Shown: piece by piece, positions 19,879 to 34,135 of the stretch
Layout of the letters: every line of letters starts with the position of its first letter
Position numbering within the stretch: position 1 is the first letter of the stretch
Assembly (NCBI GenBank): GCA_024336345.1
Contig: JANFOG010000005.1
Location: forward strand, 2,852,001-2,916,000
DNA from: Mariannaea sp. PMI_226
Taxonomy: Eukaryota > Ascomycota > Sordariomycetes > Hypocreales > Nectriaceae
Length of the DNA: 64,000 nt
Reading direction: 5' to 3'
Made by a program: the position numbers and the translations under genes
The notes under the pieces: generated by a model
Told to the model about the DNA's origin: nothing
The model's input: only the letters and a program-made list of their open reading frames with translations
Database searches by the model: none

Positions 19879-22800
19879 TCATCCATTCAATGCTTTGCTA
19901 ATTGTCAATCCGACTGTCTGCCTGTCTTCGCCGAAATCTTGCGTGAATAGTCTTTGCCATACATCCATCCACTTCTCCTGTTGTGCGGTTGGTAGTTTGC
20001 CCGGTTGCTTAAATGCTCGGGTCAAGAGCTCTCGAAGCCGAGTGCGGAGAACCTTGATGACAAGCATCGTCTTCCAGTCCGGTACGGCGAAGCGGCCCCG
20101 GTTTCCATCAAGCACAATGACACCAGAGTACATCTACAAAAACAGTGAATGTCAGCCAGAATTACGTCCCCTGCCTAGAACACATTTCACAGGATGGGGG
20201 TCACTTACATCACATCGTACGTCACCACAAAGCAAAGCGATGGCAAAAGGATCCGTGGCTGTGGCCTCGTGTGCGTGATAAACCCTACAGAGTTAAGATG
20301 ATTGCTCAAAATGCTTCGACTAGAGTCAACTTACGACTTGGCCTGCATTATGTGGTAGTATGAAAGCCACTTGATGTCGCGAGTATTGCGATTGACCGAC
20401 GATGGATGCAAGCTGATAGATTGGTTATTGCCAATGTTGCGAAGCCCTTTGCTTCCCGGTAAATCCCTGACCAAGATTTTTGGGTAGAAGCTCCACGCGA
20501 TGACAGACGCTGAAATGACATCATTGTCGCTGTTCAGATTGACACGGCTGGGCATCTCAAAGAACTGCTGCTGTCTCCGGCCTCGTCCACCGGAGAAGCG
20601 AAGCCGCGATAACGTTCGGCGCTCTTCCTCCGTCAGGGACAGAAAACCAGAGTCTGCTAATGAGGTAAGCAGTTGGCCCTTAAGGTCCTCAATGTTGGAC
20701 AATGTCTGCTGGTTGAGGAAGTTCTTGCGGCAAAATTGGAACTCCTTGCCACCGCCACCGGCGGACTGGCACACGCGTTTCCATGCGAGGTAGGCATTGT
20801 ACACGGTGAGCAGATCCGAGTCTGCCCGACGGAAGGCCATACGAGCGTTATCAGCCTGTGCTTTCTGTCCGAAGGGGGCATTGAAGGGCGACTTGGAAGA
20901 TAAGATTGCGGCCACGGTGATGGCCATATCCAAGCATTTGAACACAACGCCAAGCAAAATGAGCTTTCCCAGGAAAACATCCAACGGCAGTCTAGCCAAT
21001 TGGTATCCGAGCGGAGTAAGCTCTTCCGCAGCAGTGAGGGCCCGGACGTCAACGAGCGCGTCAATTGCACGGCGGATGTTCTTGGTTGAGGGTGGATCCA
21101 AGGCACTCCCCAAAGTCTCCTCGATACCCCCAATTTTGCAGATTTTGACACGGATGGCCAGATCCTGCAGCGAGAGTCGTAGCATCTCTGGCGTCTGTTG
21201 ATCGTTCATCAAATTATCATGCCGATACTTGGTAAACATGTGGAAGCAGAGACCCTCTTGCACTCGGCCAGCTCGTCCTCGCCTCTGCTTCGCATTCGCT
21301 CGAGAGACGAAGGTATCAAGCAGACGCGAGAGTTGACGGCGTTCATCAAAGCGCATTTCTCGGTGCTTGCCTGTGTCAATGACACAGGTCACATCAGGAA
21401 TGGTGATACCTGTCTCGGCGATGTTGGTGGCGAGAACAATCTTCCGCATACCGAGGGGTGGGATCAGGAAAGCTGATTCCTGATCTTCCGTCGCAATCGT
21501 CGAATGTAACGGATACACCAGCCAGTCTTTGGCAAACCGAGGATCTCCTAATAGCAAGTCGTTCAGAGTCCGGATCTCCGCAATACCCGGCAAAAAGACA
21601 AGGATCGCCTTGCTGTAGGCCTCTAGGTCATCATCGACAGCAATACGGGCGATGAGCTGCACAATCAGATCGGGCCCAACCCGATTTTCGTCTATTTGAG
21701 CTAGTGTAGCTCGGGTCTTAGTTGAGTATCCGACAAGGCTCTTACTTAGGTCACTCTTTGGACCATCTGTTTCGCCTTCCACCAAGTCGTCATCCAGATC
21801 AATCATCTTCTCGTCCTGAGCATCCCCAATTGTGTATCCTGTGCGTTCAATCGCATCTTCTAGATATCGAACTTGCACGGGAAATGTCCGTCCAGGGACG
21901 TTGAGAACGGGAGCACCCCCAAGATAGGCTGAGAAGCGCTCGGCATCGACCGTTGCAGACATGAGAATAACCTTCAAATCTCGGCGCCGCTTCATGAGAT
22001 CCTTCAATACAATCAGGAGGAAATCACTGTCAATCGAACGCTCGTGAACCTCGTCCAGAACCAGGTGAGTAACCTCCTGTAGATCATTGGAGGCTTCAAG
22101 CATCCGCATGACGATACCCGTCGTTGCATACACGAGCCGAGTCTCACGGGAAGTGTTTGCTTCAAGGCGGATGGAATAACCAACGAGAGAACGGCTCGTG
22201 CCCAAGTCATTTCTATTCTCACCAAGCTCTTCGCTCACACGGCGAGCTAGTGATATGGCAGAGATTCTTCGGGGCTCGGTACAATACACCTTGCAAGGCT
22301 TGCCTTGGGCGAGCTGGTGTTCCAACAAAAAGGACGGAACTTGAGTACTCTTTCCGCTACGATTGGTTCAGCATTGTATCCGTAAGATTTCGATGGAGAG
22401 CTAAGTTCTTACCATCCTGTCTCTCCACAAACAATGACCACTTGGTTGTCGTCGACTGCTCGCAGCACCTGTTCCCTAAAATGCCACATAGGGAGTTGCA
22501 TTCTTGATTGCTAAAGGAACGTCAGCTCGGTCACAAGCAGATAAAATCTCCAGTGGAACATACAAGCATTTTCTGGTACTTGGGCGAGCTAGCCTTTTGT
22601 GCCCAGATCTTTTGATAGTATTCGGCGTTTCCGACATTGTGTCGAGAGCGATCTTGGCTACCATCATCACCGGAGTCGTTCATATTCCTGGCTGCGCCCC
22701 GACCTCGAAAAGCCCCCTGGATAATGACACCATCCTCAAGCTCTTGATCATGCCTTGCACGAACAAGTTCCCTGAGATCATTCACTACAACCCGGTCCTG

Positions 22801-24698
22801 GGCGTAAAGTTGGTTCTTCCTCGCTTCCGCAAGCTCAGACCAGAGATCTCGCCAGACCGGTGGAAGTTTGAGGCCGACCTTTTCTTCCTTGGCATTGCCA
22901 CTAAAGGTATAGTACAGCGCAGCCGTGGCGGCATAAGCCTCAGACTGTTTAGAATCTGGTGTGGCGACACCATTCATTGTGAAGGTAAAGTGAATAGGGT
23001 CGGTAATTATCTCAATGTCGGCCACACTGGTGGGTTGCGGCAACTCCTGGGGTTTCGACCAAAAGATATCCACCGAATGACGATTTGCGAAAGAAGTCTC
23101 CGAGACGACGGTGAAGAGCACCTTTGCGGATGCATCCCTAACTGGGCAATCAGTCATCATATCTTGGGGGTAGAATAGAATTAAAATCTCACCTCGAGCG
23201 GCAGGCTTCTTCCAGAGCCCTCCGAGGACTAAAACCGGTCCATTTGCCGAAATCCTTGATCAAGACTTTGGTGCCATCGGTCGAGTTTAATACCGTTCGG
23301 GTCTCTCCAGTTGCCGCGTCGACTTCGCTCTGCGGTAAAGATGCAAAGAGTCCGCCAATGCTATCGTTATCGTCATCGTCATCGTCACCACTTCCGTTCG
23401 CCTTGGCCAGAATCTCAGCTGCAATTCGCTCTGCTTCGTCGCTAACCCCTTCACCCGTGGTCTTCTCGAAGGTGGATTTCTCGGGTAGCCGCGAATCATC
23501 GACTTTGCCCTTTTCTTCGATCTTAGCCGCAGCAATATGTCTCTCTATTATAATGCGCTCTGCCTTCCATTTCTGGTCGGCCTCAAATTTGTCGAACAGA
23601 ACATCGCTCTCGATCTTCCTGATCTTTGCCTCAAGCTTAGCAATGGTAAGTTCATCGGCGGCGTCGGGGCTGCTTGATCCGTTCCCTCCCCGCTCGAGCT
23701 CCAGAAGCTTCGCCTTCGTTTCTAGGTACTGAGGTAAGAGTTCGTCAGGCTCAATATCGCTATCATATGTCACGACCAGCTTCTTCTTGGGCGGTGGCTT
23801 GGCCTGCTGGTTACCACCGGCCTTGTTCTTGCGCCCGTTGCGAGACTCAAAGTGTCGAGGGGTATTTGAGCGAGTGGGGACAGGGGATTCTTGTGGTGTA
23901 TCTATTTCACGGTTAAATTCGGAATGGCAAAGGCTGGAAGAAAATGAACCGACCAGTTGTGCTTTTGGGAACTGGCTTTGGCTTGGGGTCGTAAACAGGC
24001 AGTACGTCGAGAGGGCATTCACGGGCCAGCCAGTCCAGTGCCTCTTCGAGCCCCCATATTGAGTCTCTGTTTGTCGACGACACATTCGGAGCAATATCCA
24101 AGATATAGCGAATAACTGCATCGACTCGCTCGCTGGGGAATTCGGCGGAGGAGAGGGTTTGTTGGAGAGTCCATAGCCGATTGACCATGTCTTCCTCAGG
24201 AGCCATCTTGCCAGCGCTAGAACTATCGGAGGTGATACTTGAGGCTGCAAAGCGAGTTTCGGCCTGAATTAAATTGAGGACATGGTCCATGAGATCTGGC
24301 GGCAGCCATTTGGAGGTGTTGAGGGAGTCGGCCTGGCCACGGAGCAAGCGACGATCGGTCTCGAGCCTTGCGCGTTGGCGCTGAGCATCTCGCTTCGTTT
24401 TTTGGGCGTATTTCTCGACAAGGAGTTGCAGTTCGGACTCTTTGAGCTGTTCCTCAAACTCCTCTGCCGACAATTCCTTCTCTTTCGAGGTCGGGTTGCG
24501 AGCATCGCCGCTGGTCGTGGATGGTGGGGCATTGTTCTGAGACGATGGAGGGGCACCAGCTTGACCCTTGGCAGTAGTGGTAGAAGATTTCGACTCAGGC
24601 TCGATGATCTCAGGTCTGGGTTTGGAGGCAATGGAGGTTGTTGCGAAGCCTCGAGCCGGGTTGGCTGCGGGCTTCTTCTTTTTCTTTGCGCCAGCCAT
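19879..24698 (-). CDS. DEAH-box RNA helicase, DHX29/YLR419W type
   Basis: Seven exons (24698-23954, 23901-23193, 23137-22564, 22510-22413, 22356-20335, 20284-20221, 20133-19879) give 1488 residues. The N-terminus is Lys-rich with a coiled segment and a UBA/RWD-like stretch (GLEEALDWLARECPLDVLP), as in DHX29. The helicase core has motif I GETGCGKST (about 705-713, split by an intron), Ia TEPRR, motif II DEVH (810-813), motif III SAT, and motif VI QRRGRAGR. HA2/winged-helix and OB-fold domains follow. DHX29 unwinds structured leaders on the 40S subunit during initiation; the fungal orthologue is less studied. The first donor is a weak GTCGGT. For the intron at 20134-20220 the frame requires donor GTACGA, not the stronger GTAAGT eight bases inside. 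Confidence 0.9.
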
Positions 24699-25991
24699 GG
24701 GCGGCGACTAACTTGTGGACAGAAGAGAGGGTGGGCTCGTGAGGGAGTTCCCGATATGACGACGGGAGGGTGTTTCTGTTAGGTCGCGCAGGCTTCAGGT
24801 TAGTTAGTGAGTAACTAAGTTGACTGCGGGTAGTGAAGTGAAACAGGGCTTGTGGGCGAAGAGATGGCGCTGTGGACCTAGCACTTTGATTTACACAGCA
24901 GTAACGGAGCCCAGGTATTGTGACTGAAAATCGTCACTGCTCAGCTCTACTTGTATGAGCGAGAATATTGTGAGCAGAAGAGGTAGTTGTGATGCAAGGT
25001 GGTAACCGTTGATATGTCCGGTCTGCTCTAAAAATGATAATAATTGAAGTTAGTAGGCCCGAAAGATTTCTGGGAAGGAAAATAAAAGATACGCTCCTCG
25101 GGCAAGCATCGATGGATGCCAAGGCACATCTTGGCTGTTCCGCCTCAACAGATGGGTACCCTATGTACCTATGTACCAAGATGCCTGGTTCTAAGCTAAG
25201 CTCCACCATAAGTGAGCACTTTGTCAGTGTTATAAAAGGCAGTGCCTCTCTGTTACATAAACAGCTGTTTGGTGATATTGAATGGATATATATGCACATG
25301 TTTTGGCCTTGCAATCGGATGCCTAGGAGATTTTTTATTTTTATTTTTTATTATTTTATTATTAATTTTTTTTTTTTTTTTTCAAATCATTCTTTGATAG
25401 AATAGTAATCCTTTCGCTTTCAGCATTGGCCAATCTCCTTTTGATATCTAGAGTGTCTCAACTCTAGGGTAAGATCGCTTGGCCATAAGGTAGTGTACCT
25501 AGGAGTCGATAATTACGCACGTAGTAGTAGTCTGGAGACAGCTAGCTGTGGTAGCAATTCACTGCCCAGTCCATCTTTAAGTCAATAAAGCACCGTCTTG
25601 TGAAAATGGGGCCAGTTGGTTTTTAAAAAAAAATTGTGCCCCGCCATTCCCTTGCACACTAGGTGGACAATTTTCTATGCATGGATCAGTCTTGACCTGC
25701 TGGGCTACAGCAGTACGTGGGGCCGGTTCATATTGACAGGTACGCCTTGTACGTCGGCGAGTACCTAGGTAGGGGGTTCTGGATACCACCAGCCATTTCT
25801 CACTTTGGAATTATCCACGAATTTGGTGCCCAAAAACACCACCCACCAACATCACCATCCAACCCCGCCAAACGTCCACAACCCCCGACTGAGGCCGCAA
25901 TCCCGCCTACGCTCGCTCCCCTGGCTACCCCGCGAGCTCTGGTAGCCCCAGATGATTCCTTCGCAACAAGATCCCGTGTCCGTTCCCCAAC
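24699..25991. promoter_or_regulatory. Divergent upstream region DHX29 / GCN1
   Basis: A 1.3-kb region between two divergent start codons. It has an A/T-rich run with a long T-tract (about 25365-25382) in the middle and a GTACCTAGGTAGG word near 25760. The last ~180 bp before 25992 is pyrimidine/C-rich and is the likely GCN1 leader. No coding feature. Confidence 0.5.
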
Positions 25992-28900
25992 ATGTCTGAA
26001 GTCGAAGCCAATGCCAGTGCCAACGCCAACGCCAATGGCGCCCCAGCTAATCTTGATTTGGCTGTCGTCAAGAAGGCGTTGCACTCCTCCTCGACCAACC
26101 TGCGAATCTCTCAGCTACGCGTAATCGACGAGAGAGTCTCTCAGAAATGTGTGCTGATCCTTGGATCTTAACTTGTCTGCATGTTACTGACATACTCTTC
26201 CAACAGCTCTCGACAACGCCCAGCTCCTTCGACTCATCCAGCTCCTCTTCGCAACGCACGCCTTTTATATCGATCGCCAATCTCGAATCGCTGTTCAGAA
26301 GTGTCTAATCTCCTTCGTAACGGCCGACCCCGACCCCAAGATACTCTTAGCCCTCGTCGCCGCTCTTCGCAAAGAGGCTCAGAAACCTGGCATTGCTCCT
26401 TCGAGTGCCTTCGTCCTTGTGGAATGGTGCAGCCTCTTCATGCAACACCTGGCCAAGAGCTCCAAATGGGAAGAAATCGCCAAGGATCTTCTACTCGCTG
26501 ATGCCGACGCCCTGGAGAGATGTCTCCAGCCTGCTTCTCGAAAATCGGTCGCGCATTCAGCTCTTGTTGTCACGAGAAGAGGCCTACGAAAGCTCTTATC
26601 GTATGAGGAAACCTACAAAACACGTCTTCCTGAGGCTGTCGGATTCCTCACAGCCAAGGATAGCCAGCCTGTCGCTAAAAACTCGATCTTGCTAGGCGTC
26701 ATCGCCGGGGTATCTTCTCGAAAGGACCATCTCAAGCCCGTTCTGGAGTCTTGCAAGCCAAAATACTACGAATTCTTCTCCAGAGAGATTATTGGGTCTC
26801 GAATCGCTGTCCCAGAGCACTTGACCCATGGTTTTGGGGATTTCTTTGCTTCGTTTACCTCCCTGAATGAAGTATCCAAGGAACTGGTTCCTCCTCTCGA
26901 GAAGGGTCTCTTACGTTCTCCAGAGGTCATACTGGGTGGTGTTCTAACACCTCTAGTGCAATCTCTGCCCTTGAGCCTTGATTTATCCCAAATTCTCGAC
27001 AAAAATCTTCTCAAACCTATCTTGTCAAATGTCAAGTCATCAAACCCAGCTATTCGTGCGGGCGCTATAGCGGCTTTCACTTCCATAGTGACCCGATGCA
27101 ATGATACGGATTCTATTGCTCACGTTGTTGACGAAATTGCGACTCCGTTGAAGGGTGGAAAGCTTGCATCCGCTGATCATCGAATTCTACATTCTCAGAT
27201 GCTTGAAGCCGCCCCACTTTCCAAAGCCAGTGCCGAGAAGGTAGCTATTGCTCTGGCCACTGTGGCCGGGAAGGAGGGTAATGAAGGTGCCCTAGCAGCA
27301 GAAGCGTCCAGTCTGGCGGGTGCCGTCATTTTCCTGTTGAAGAACGCTGCTGAGGTATCAAAACCCGTGCTGGACACTTTCACCAAGGGACTCTCAGAGA
27401 AGAAACCCCAATCTCGCAAGATTTGGCTGTTGCGCACTGGATCTGTATTGCAAGCCCTGGGTAAAGTTGAGACTATAACGCCCGGAATGGTGGCATTGAC
27501 TGAAGCCGTGATACCCAAACTAATCACCACCTTCACCGAGGCTGTGGGAAACCCCGCTGCAGCAGCTCAGAGTGGCCTTATTGTAGGTGCTTACATTCTT
27601 GCTGCAGTTGTTCCTCTTGTACATGAACGATTTTCGGGTTCAGCCGCCGAAACTGCGTTGACCAAGGCAGCTGTGTCCAAACATTGTCTCACCTTGGATC
27701 CCAAGCATTCCCTGCTTCTAAACCAGCGCATCTACTCCAAGGTTACAGGAGAAGAGGACCTGAGATGGCTCGTCCAGGCACTGATTACTGTATTCAGGGA
27801 TCTGAAAAGTGACTCGGACATTCAGGTTATCTTGGCTTGGTCCGAGGCAATCATTCATCTTATCACCGCTTCCAGCGTTCCTCCTATCGTACAACAAGAA
27901 GCATCAAAGGAATTGTTTGGGCTCTATGTACAGAATCCCAGCCTGACTTCGAACTTCATTATCAGTGGACTCTGGGCTCATGTTGAACACGCTCCAGATC
28001 GGGAAAAAGACGCCAAAACCGACACCATCAACCTAGTACAGGTCATCAAGGCAATCTGCCCCTCACCAAAAGATGTGGAATTATCTGGCCAAAACCTCAC
28101 GGCTGAGGCCCGCGAGCTTCAGGCATGTTCGCTTCTTGTACTTGCCCGCCCAGAGTTGATCCCAAGAGCAAGTTGGATTGATCTCTGCCTTCGAATGGAG
28201 CTCGATCCTGGTGATTTGGTCCGCAAATACCAAGACGATTTGCTCAAAGAGATTGAAAGCAGAACATCATTTCACCAAAAGTCGGAAGTGGTCAAGAAGG
28301 CCGCATATAACGCCGCTGCTGACCTGGCCTTTGTAGCCCCTGAAACAACCATCCCACGATTGATGGAGTCGGTCAGTCGTGATCTCGACACTGAACAGCT
28401 CAAGGACGTTGGCCCTGTTGAAGCAGCCATCTTCAGAACTGCTGAAGGCACTTGTTTTGTTGATGTACTCGCCAAGAAGGCCCAACAGCCTGTGGACAAA
28501 AACAACAAGGACTACGATATCTTGAAATGGGAAGAGGAGCTGAGGAGCCAACTAGAGAAAAAGAAGGGCCAGCAACGAAAACTCTCTGCAGACGAACAGG
28601 CTAAGGTGAATGCTCAGCTTAAGAAAGAGAGCCAGATCAGACAGTCCATCCGTGAACTTGAGGCCCGGCTCCTCCGTGGCATCGGTATCATCAAGAGCCT
28701 AGCAACTGGTCCACCAACTGATGCCGCCCAATGGCTAACGACTGCTGTTTCTCTCCTCTTAAAGGTCATAGATGCTGGCGCGAACTTGGTTGCTGGCAAT
28801 GCAGCACCCCTAGCCTACATTATCTGCTCTGAAAAGGCGACAAGTCGTCTTGGCTCCATGCGGCCCTTCATCGGAGCTGCCACCTTAAGAGCGAGGGGAA

Positions 28901-31900
28901 CTTCTCTGCCTGATACCTTCACAGAGGAGCCCCTCGAGGATCTCATCACTCGCGTCTTGTATCGTCTCAGATTTGCTAGCGAGCAGCGACCATTTGACTC
29001 TGTTTCACTTATTTATGTTCTTCCTCTTCTTCTCGATGTTCTTCGCAGAGGAGGGATCGGAAAAACAGGAGATGATGCGGATGCGCAAATCGTCTTGGCG
29101 ACGGAAATTCTGTCCTTCCATACTGATATTTGCGCAGATGAGGCCGTCCCTCGGGCCGAGCTCCTATCAGTTTTGATCAGCTCAATGCAGAACTACGCTG
29201 GACATTACAAACTCATCAAAGATTGCTTTGCTGACATGTGTCGATGTATCGCACCAAACATGAACCGGGAGGAGATGATTGTGTTGGCAAAGGGTGCGCT
29301 TGTCCCGCAGACTCGAGTCAGATCGTCAGTTCTGCAATCCATCAGTGCTGAAGTCGATATGAGCGAAGTCGGCTATTCTGATGAAATATGGCTAGCCTGC
29401 CATGATGATGAGGAAGAGAACCAAGGACTTGGTCAAGAGATCTGGGAAGAGAGCGGATTCGAAATTAGTGCCGAAGTGCCCCTAAAGATGCTTCCCTTCC
29501 TTGAGAGTCGAGACGCTCAACTCCGTCGCGCTGCAGCTCGATCATTGGCGGAAGCCGCTAAATCACACACGCAAACCTTGGAGGGTGTACTCTCCAATTT
29601 GAACGCTACCTATCAAGAGCTTGCAAAGCCTCGTGTCCAGCTTCTTGATGAGTTCGGCATGCCCAAAAAGATGGACCTTTCCGACCCCTGGGAAGCCAGA
29701 CAGGGCATTGCTACTGCTTTCAAGGAACTTGCCCCTGTTATTCAGACAAACCAACTAGATTTGTTCTTCGACTTCTTGATTGAGTCTGGCCCATTGGCGG
29801 ATAAAAATGGCGCGGTTCGAGGGGAGATGCTTGACGCAGCCATTCGAACCATTGAGCTCCGTGGCAAGGCTATTCTGGACCGCCTCATGAAGAAGTTCGA
29901 GCGGGCTTTGGAGCAACCAAGCAGCACCGAGGAATCTGATCGTGTCAATGAAGCTGTTATTATCATGTACGGTGCCTTAGCACGTCACCTCAACGCGGGC
30001 GATCCTAAGATCCCTGTTGTCATTGATCGACTGGTGGCTACTCTGAACACTCCTTCAGAGACTGTACAGTTTGCCATTGCCGAATGCCTCCCTCCACTCA
30101 TTAGGGCCAGCCGTGATAAGTCATCCAAATACTTTGGTCAAATTATGGATGAACTAGTATCTTCAAAGAAGTATGCCGTTCAGCGTGGATCTGCCTACGG
30201 ATTGGCCGGTTTGGTGATGGGTCGAGGAATCTCGTCGCTCCGGGAATTCCGCATCATGTCCACTCTCAAGGGCGCCATGGAAAACAAGAAGGAATCTCAC
30301 CAGCGTGAAGCTGCTCTGATCGCCTACGAATTGCTCTCTACCATGCTCGGTCGCCTTTTTGAGCCCTATGTCATCCAAATCGTTCCCCAGCTCCTGACGG
30401 GCTTCAGTGATACTAATGGAGATGTCAGAGAAACCTGTCTTGCTGCCGCCAAGTCATGCTTCGGCAAACTCAGTTCATACGGTGTGAAGCAAATCATGCC
30501 TACGCTCTTGGAAGGTCTTGATGACCAGCAGTGGCGAAGCAAGAAGGGAGCTTGTGACCTTCTTGGTGCTATGGCTTATCTTGATCCACAACAGCTAGCT
30601 AACAGTCTCCCTGACATCATCCCCCCGCTGACAGCTGTCTTGAACGACAGTCACAAGGAGGTTAGGGCTGGCGCCAACCGAAGTTTGAAGAGATTTGGTG
30701 AAGTCATCACCAATCCAGAGATCAAGAACCTTGTGGACATTATTCTCAAGGCTCTGAGTGATCCTACAAAGTACACGGATGAGGCTCTAGATCAGCTGAT
30801 CAAGGTTCAGTTCGTTCACTACTTAGATGCTCCATCCCTAGCTTTGGTTACTCGTATCCTTCAGCGTGGTTTGGGTGATCGATCCAACACCAAGCGCAAA
30901 GCGGCTCAAGTTATTGGCAGTCTTGCTCATCTTACCGAGAAGAAGGATGTTGTTATTCACTTGCCCGTTCTTGTTGCTGGTCTCAAACTGGCTGCAGTCG
31001 ATCCTGTGCCAACAACAAGAGCTACTGCATCTAGAGCACTGGGTTCTTTGGTCGAGAAGCTGGGCGAAGACACACTTCCCGATCTCATCCCCGATCTCAT
31101 GCAAACTCTCAAATCCGATACTGGCGCTGGCGACCGACTTGGATCTGCCCAGGCTCTCAGTGAGGTGTTGGCTGGATTGGGCACAACGAGACTGGAGGAG
31201 ACGCTCCCAACTATCCTCCAAAATGTGGAGTCTTCAAAGCCTGCCGTTCGTGAGGGTTTTATGTCTTTATTTATCTTCCTACCCGTTTGCTTCGGAAACA
31301 GCTTCTCCAGTTATCTTGGTCGCATTATTCCCCCTATTCTTGCGGGCCTTGCCGATGATATTGAGTCCATTCGAGAGACTGCACTTCGTGCAGGTCGCCT
31401 TCTAGTCAAGAATTTCGCAGTCCGGGCTGTTGATCTACTACTTCCGGAACTCGAACGAGGTCTCGCCGATGATAGCTACCGAATTCGACTAAGCTCTGTT
31501 GAACTTGTTGGTGATCTTCTCTTCAACCTCACTGGTGTTAAGGCCGGTGCGGAACCTGGTGATGAGGATGAGAATGCCAAAGAAGCTAGTGCATCCCTTA
31601 AGGAGGTTATTGGCGAAGAAAAGCGTAACAAGATCCTCTCAGCATTGTATGTCTGCCGTTGTGATACAGCCAATGCCGTGCGCTCTGCGGCTATTTCCGT
31701 ATGGAAGGTCCTGGTTCATAGCCCCAGGACACTTAAGGAGTTGGTTCCCAATCTTACACAACTTCTTATCCGCCGTTTGGGAAGTTCCAATATGGAACAC
31801 AAGGTCATTGCCAGCAACGCTCTGGGAGAGCTTATTCGCAGAGCTGGTGACGGAGTTTTGTCAAGCCTACTCCCTACTCTCGAGGAAGGCTTGCAAACCT

Positions 31901-34135
31901 CTACTGACACTGACGCCAAGCAGGGTATCTGTCTGGCTCTCCGAGAACTCATTGCTTCAGCCTCACCTGAGGCTTTAGAGGATCACGAAAAGACCCTCAT
32001 TTCAGTTGTTCGTACTGCTCTCACCGACTCTGACGAAGATGTCAGAGAAGCTGCTGCCGAGGCCTTTGACTCCCTTCAGCAGATCCTTGGCAAGCGCGCT
32101 GTCGATCAGGTGCTTCCCTTCCTTCTTAACCTCCTTCGCTCTGAGGACGAGGCCGACAATGCCTTGCAGGCACTCCTCACCCTGCTTACTGAGACCACCC
32201 GATCCAACATCATCCTACCAAACCTCATCCCTACGCTCACAACCCCTCCCATCTCTGCCTTCGACGCTAAGGCTCTGGCCTCGTTGTCCAAGGTCGCAGG
32301 TTCTGCTATGAACAGACGCCTTCCTGGCATCATCAACTCGCTCATGGATAATGAGATCAACTGTGAGGAGGATGCTCTTAGAGACGAGCTGGAGGCTTCT
32401 TTCGACACTGTCATCCAGTCCATTGATGAGTACGACGGCCTGAATACAGTTATGAATGTGCTCCTGCAGCTCTTGAAACACGAAGATCACCGTCGCAGAG
32501 CGGCCACCGCTCGCCATCTAGGCAACTTCTTCACTGCAGCCAGCATCGACTACTCCAGATACAATCAGGATATCATCAGATCCTTGCTTAACTCTTTTGA
32601 TGATTCAGACCCGACAGTTGTCAAGGCCTCATGGACAGCCCTCAGCGAATTCACCAAGAAGCTGCGGAAGGAAGTCATGGAGTCACTCGTTGTATCCACT
32701 CGGCAGACTCTTCAGCGGATTGGAGTCGCTGGTTCGAACTTGCGCGGCTTCGAGCTTCCGAAGGGTATCAACGCCATTCTTCCAATTTTCCTCCAGGGCT
32801 TGATGAATGGTACTGCAGACCAGCGTGTTCAAGCTGCGCTTGGTATCTCGGATATAGTTGATCGTACCAGTGAGGCTTCTCTGAAGCCCTTCGTTACCCA
32901 AATCACTGGTCCCCTTATTCGTGTGGTCTCAGAACGTGCTACCGAGGTCAAGGCTGCCATTCTTCTCACCCTCAACAACTTGCTTGAGAAGATGCCAACG
33001 GCTCTAAAGCCATTCCTTCCTCAACTTCAACGTACTTTTGCCAAATCATTGGCGGACAGTTCAAGTGAGACCCTCCGATCAAGGGCAGCCAAGGCCCTTG
33101 GAACTCTAATTAAATATACGCCTCGTATCGACCCGTTGATCGCTGAGCTGGTTACTGGTTCCAAGACTGCAGACCCTGGCGTCAAGACAGCCATGCTCAA
33201 GGCCTTGTACGAGGTCATCAGCAGAGCTGGTGCCAACATGGGAGAGGCATCGCGATCTGCCGTCCTTTCGTTGATCGATATGGAGACTGATGAGAGGGAT
33301 GAAGCCATGACAATTACCAACGCCAAGCTTCTGGGCGCATTGATCAGCAATGTTCCTGAGGAAGCCGCTACCACCTTGCTCAAAAACCGGGTACTTACAT
33401 CACAATTTAGTCACTCTTCCGTCCTTGCTCTGAACGCTGTTTTGGTTGAATCTCGCGACGCGTTGCTACAGGGTCCGCTAGCTGATGACCTCCCTGACCT
33501 CCTGTGCCAGGGCATCTCGAGCTCAAATGTAAGTGGCCAATCTTCATATCCCCGGTGGGAATAATAGTCAGCTAACCGTGTGATAGGTGTTTGTTGCTGA
33601 CAACTGCATTTTGGCCACTGGCAAATATCTCTTGTCGCCTCCGGCCAAGAGCTTCGAAACAACCAAGGGTATCTTTGAGGCCCTGGCAGCAGTCATTCAG
33701 CCAGGCAACCCTACAGATTCTCGACGACTGGCCTTGGTCATTGTGCGCACGCTGAGCCGAAACGACATGGACATGGTCCGACCTCATGTGGCACTTCTTG
33801 CCCCGCCCATCTTCGCAAGTGTTCGAGACCCAGTGATCCCCGTAAAACTTGCAGCGGAGGCAGCCTACGTGGAATTGTTTAGCGTTGCTGATGAAGAGAG
33901 CCGTGTCTTCGATATGTTCATGTCAGGCCCTGGAGCTAATCTGCCTGCTAATACCAAGCGGAGCATGGGAGACTACTTCAAGCGAGTGGCACTGAGGCTA
34001 GGAAACCAGGCCCGCGAGAGGCGTGAAGCAGAGGGAGGTCAAGGAGGACTGGGGCTCTCAAATGATGAGGTGGAGGATGAGCGGGAGATTTGGAGTGTGG
34101 GTAAAGTTGATGTCGGAAGCGAGACGTTTGCCTGA
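25992..34135 (+). CDS. GCN1: Translational activator GCN1
   Basis: Exons 25992-26148, 26207-33528 and 33587-34135 total 2676 codons (2675 residues), the normal length for GCN1 (yeast 2672). The protein is almost entirely HEAT repeats. Around residues 1390-1690 lies the eEF3-like region, with repeats such as GRLFEPYVIQIVPQLLTGF and GVKQIMPTLLEGLDDQQWR. The C-terminal third contains the segment that binds the RWD domain of Gcn2. GCN1 sits on colliding or stalled ribosomes and, with Gcn20, activates the eIF2 kinase Gcn2 (CPC3 in Neurospora) when uncharged tRNA accumulates, switching on amino-acid synthesis. The N-terminus MSEVEANASANANANG is low-complexity. Both introns are small (58 nt), and the first donor GTGTGC is non-consensus. 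RACK1/CPC2, another cross-pathway regulator, lies 13 kb away. Confidence 0.95.
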
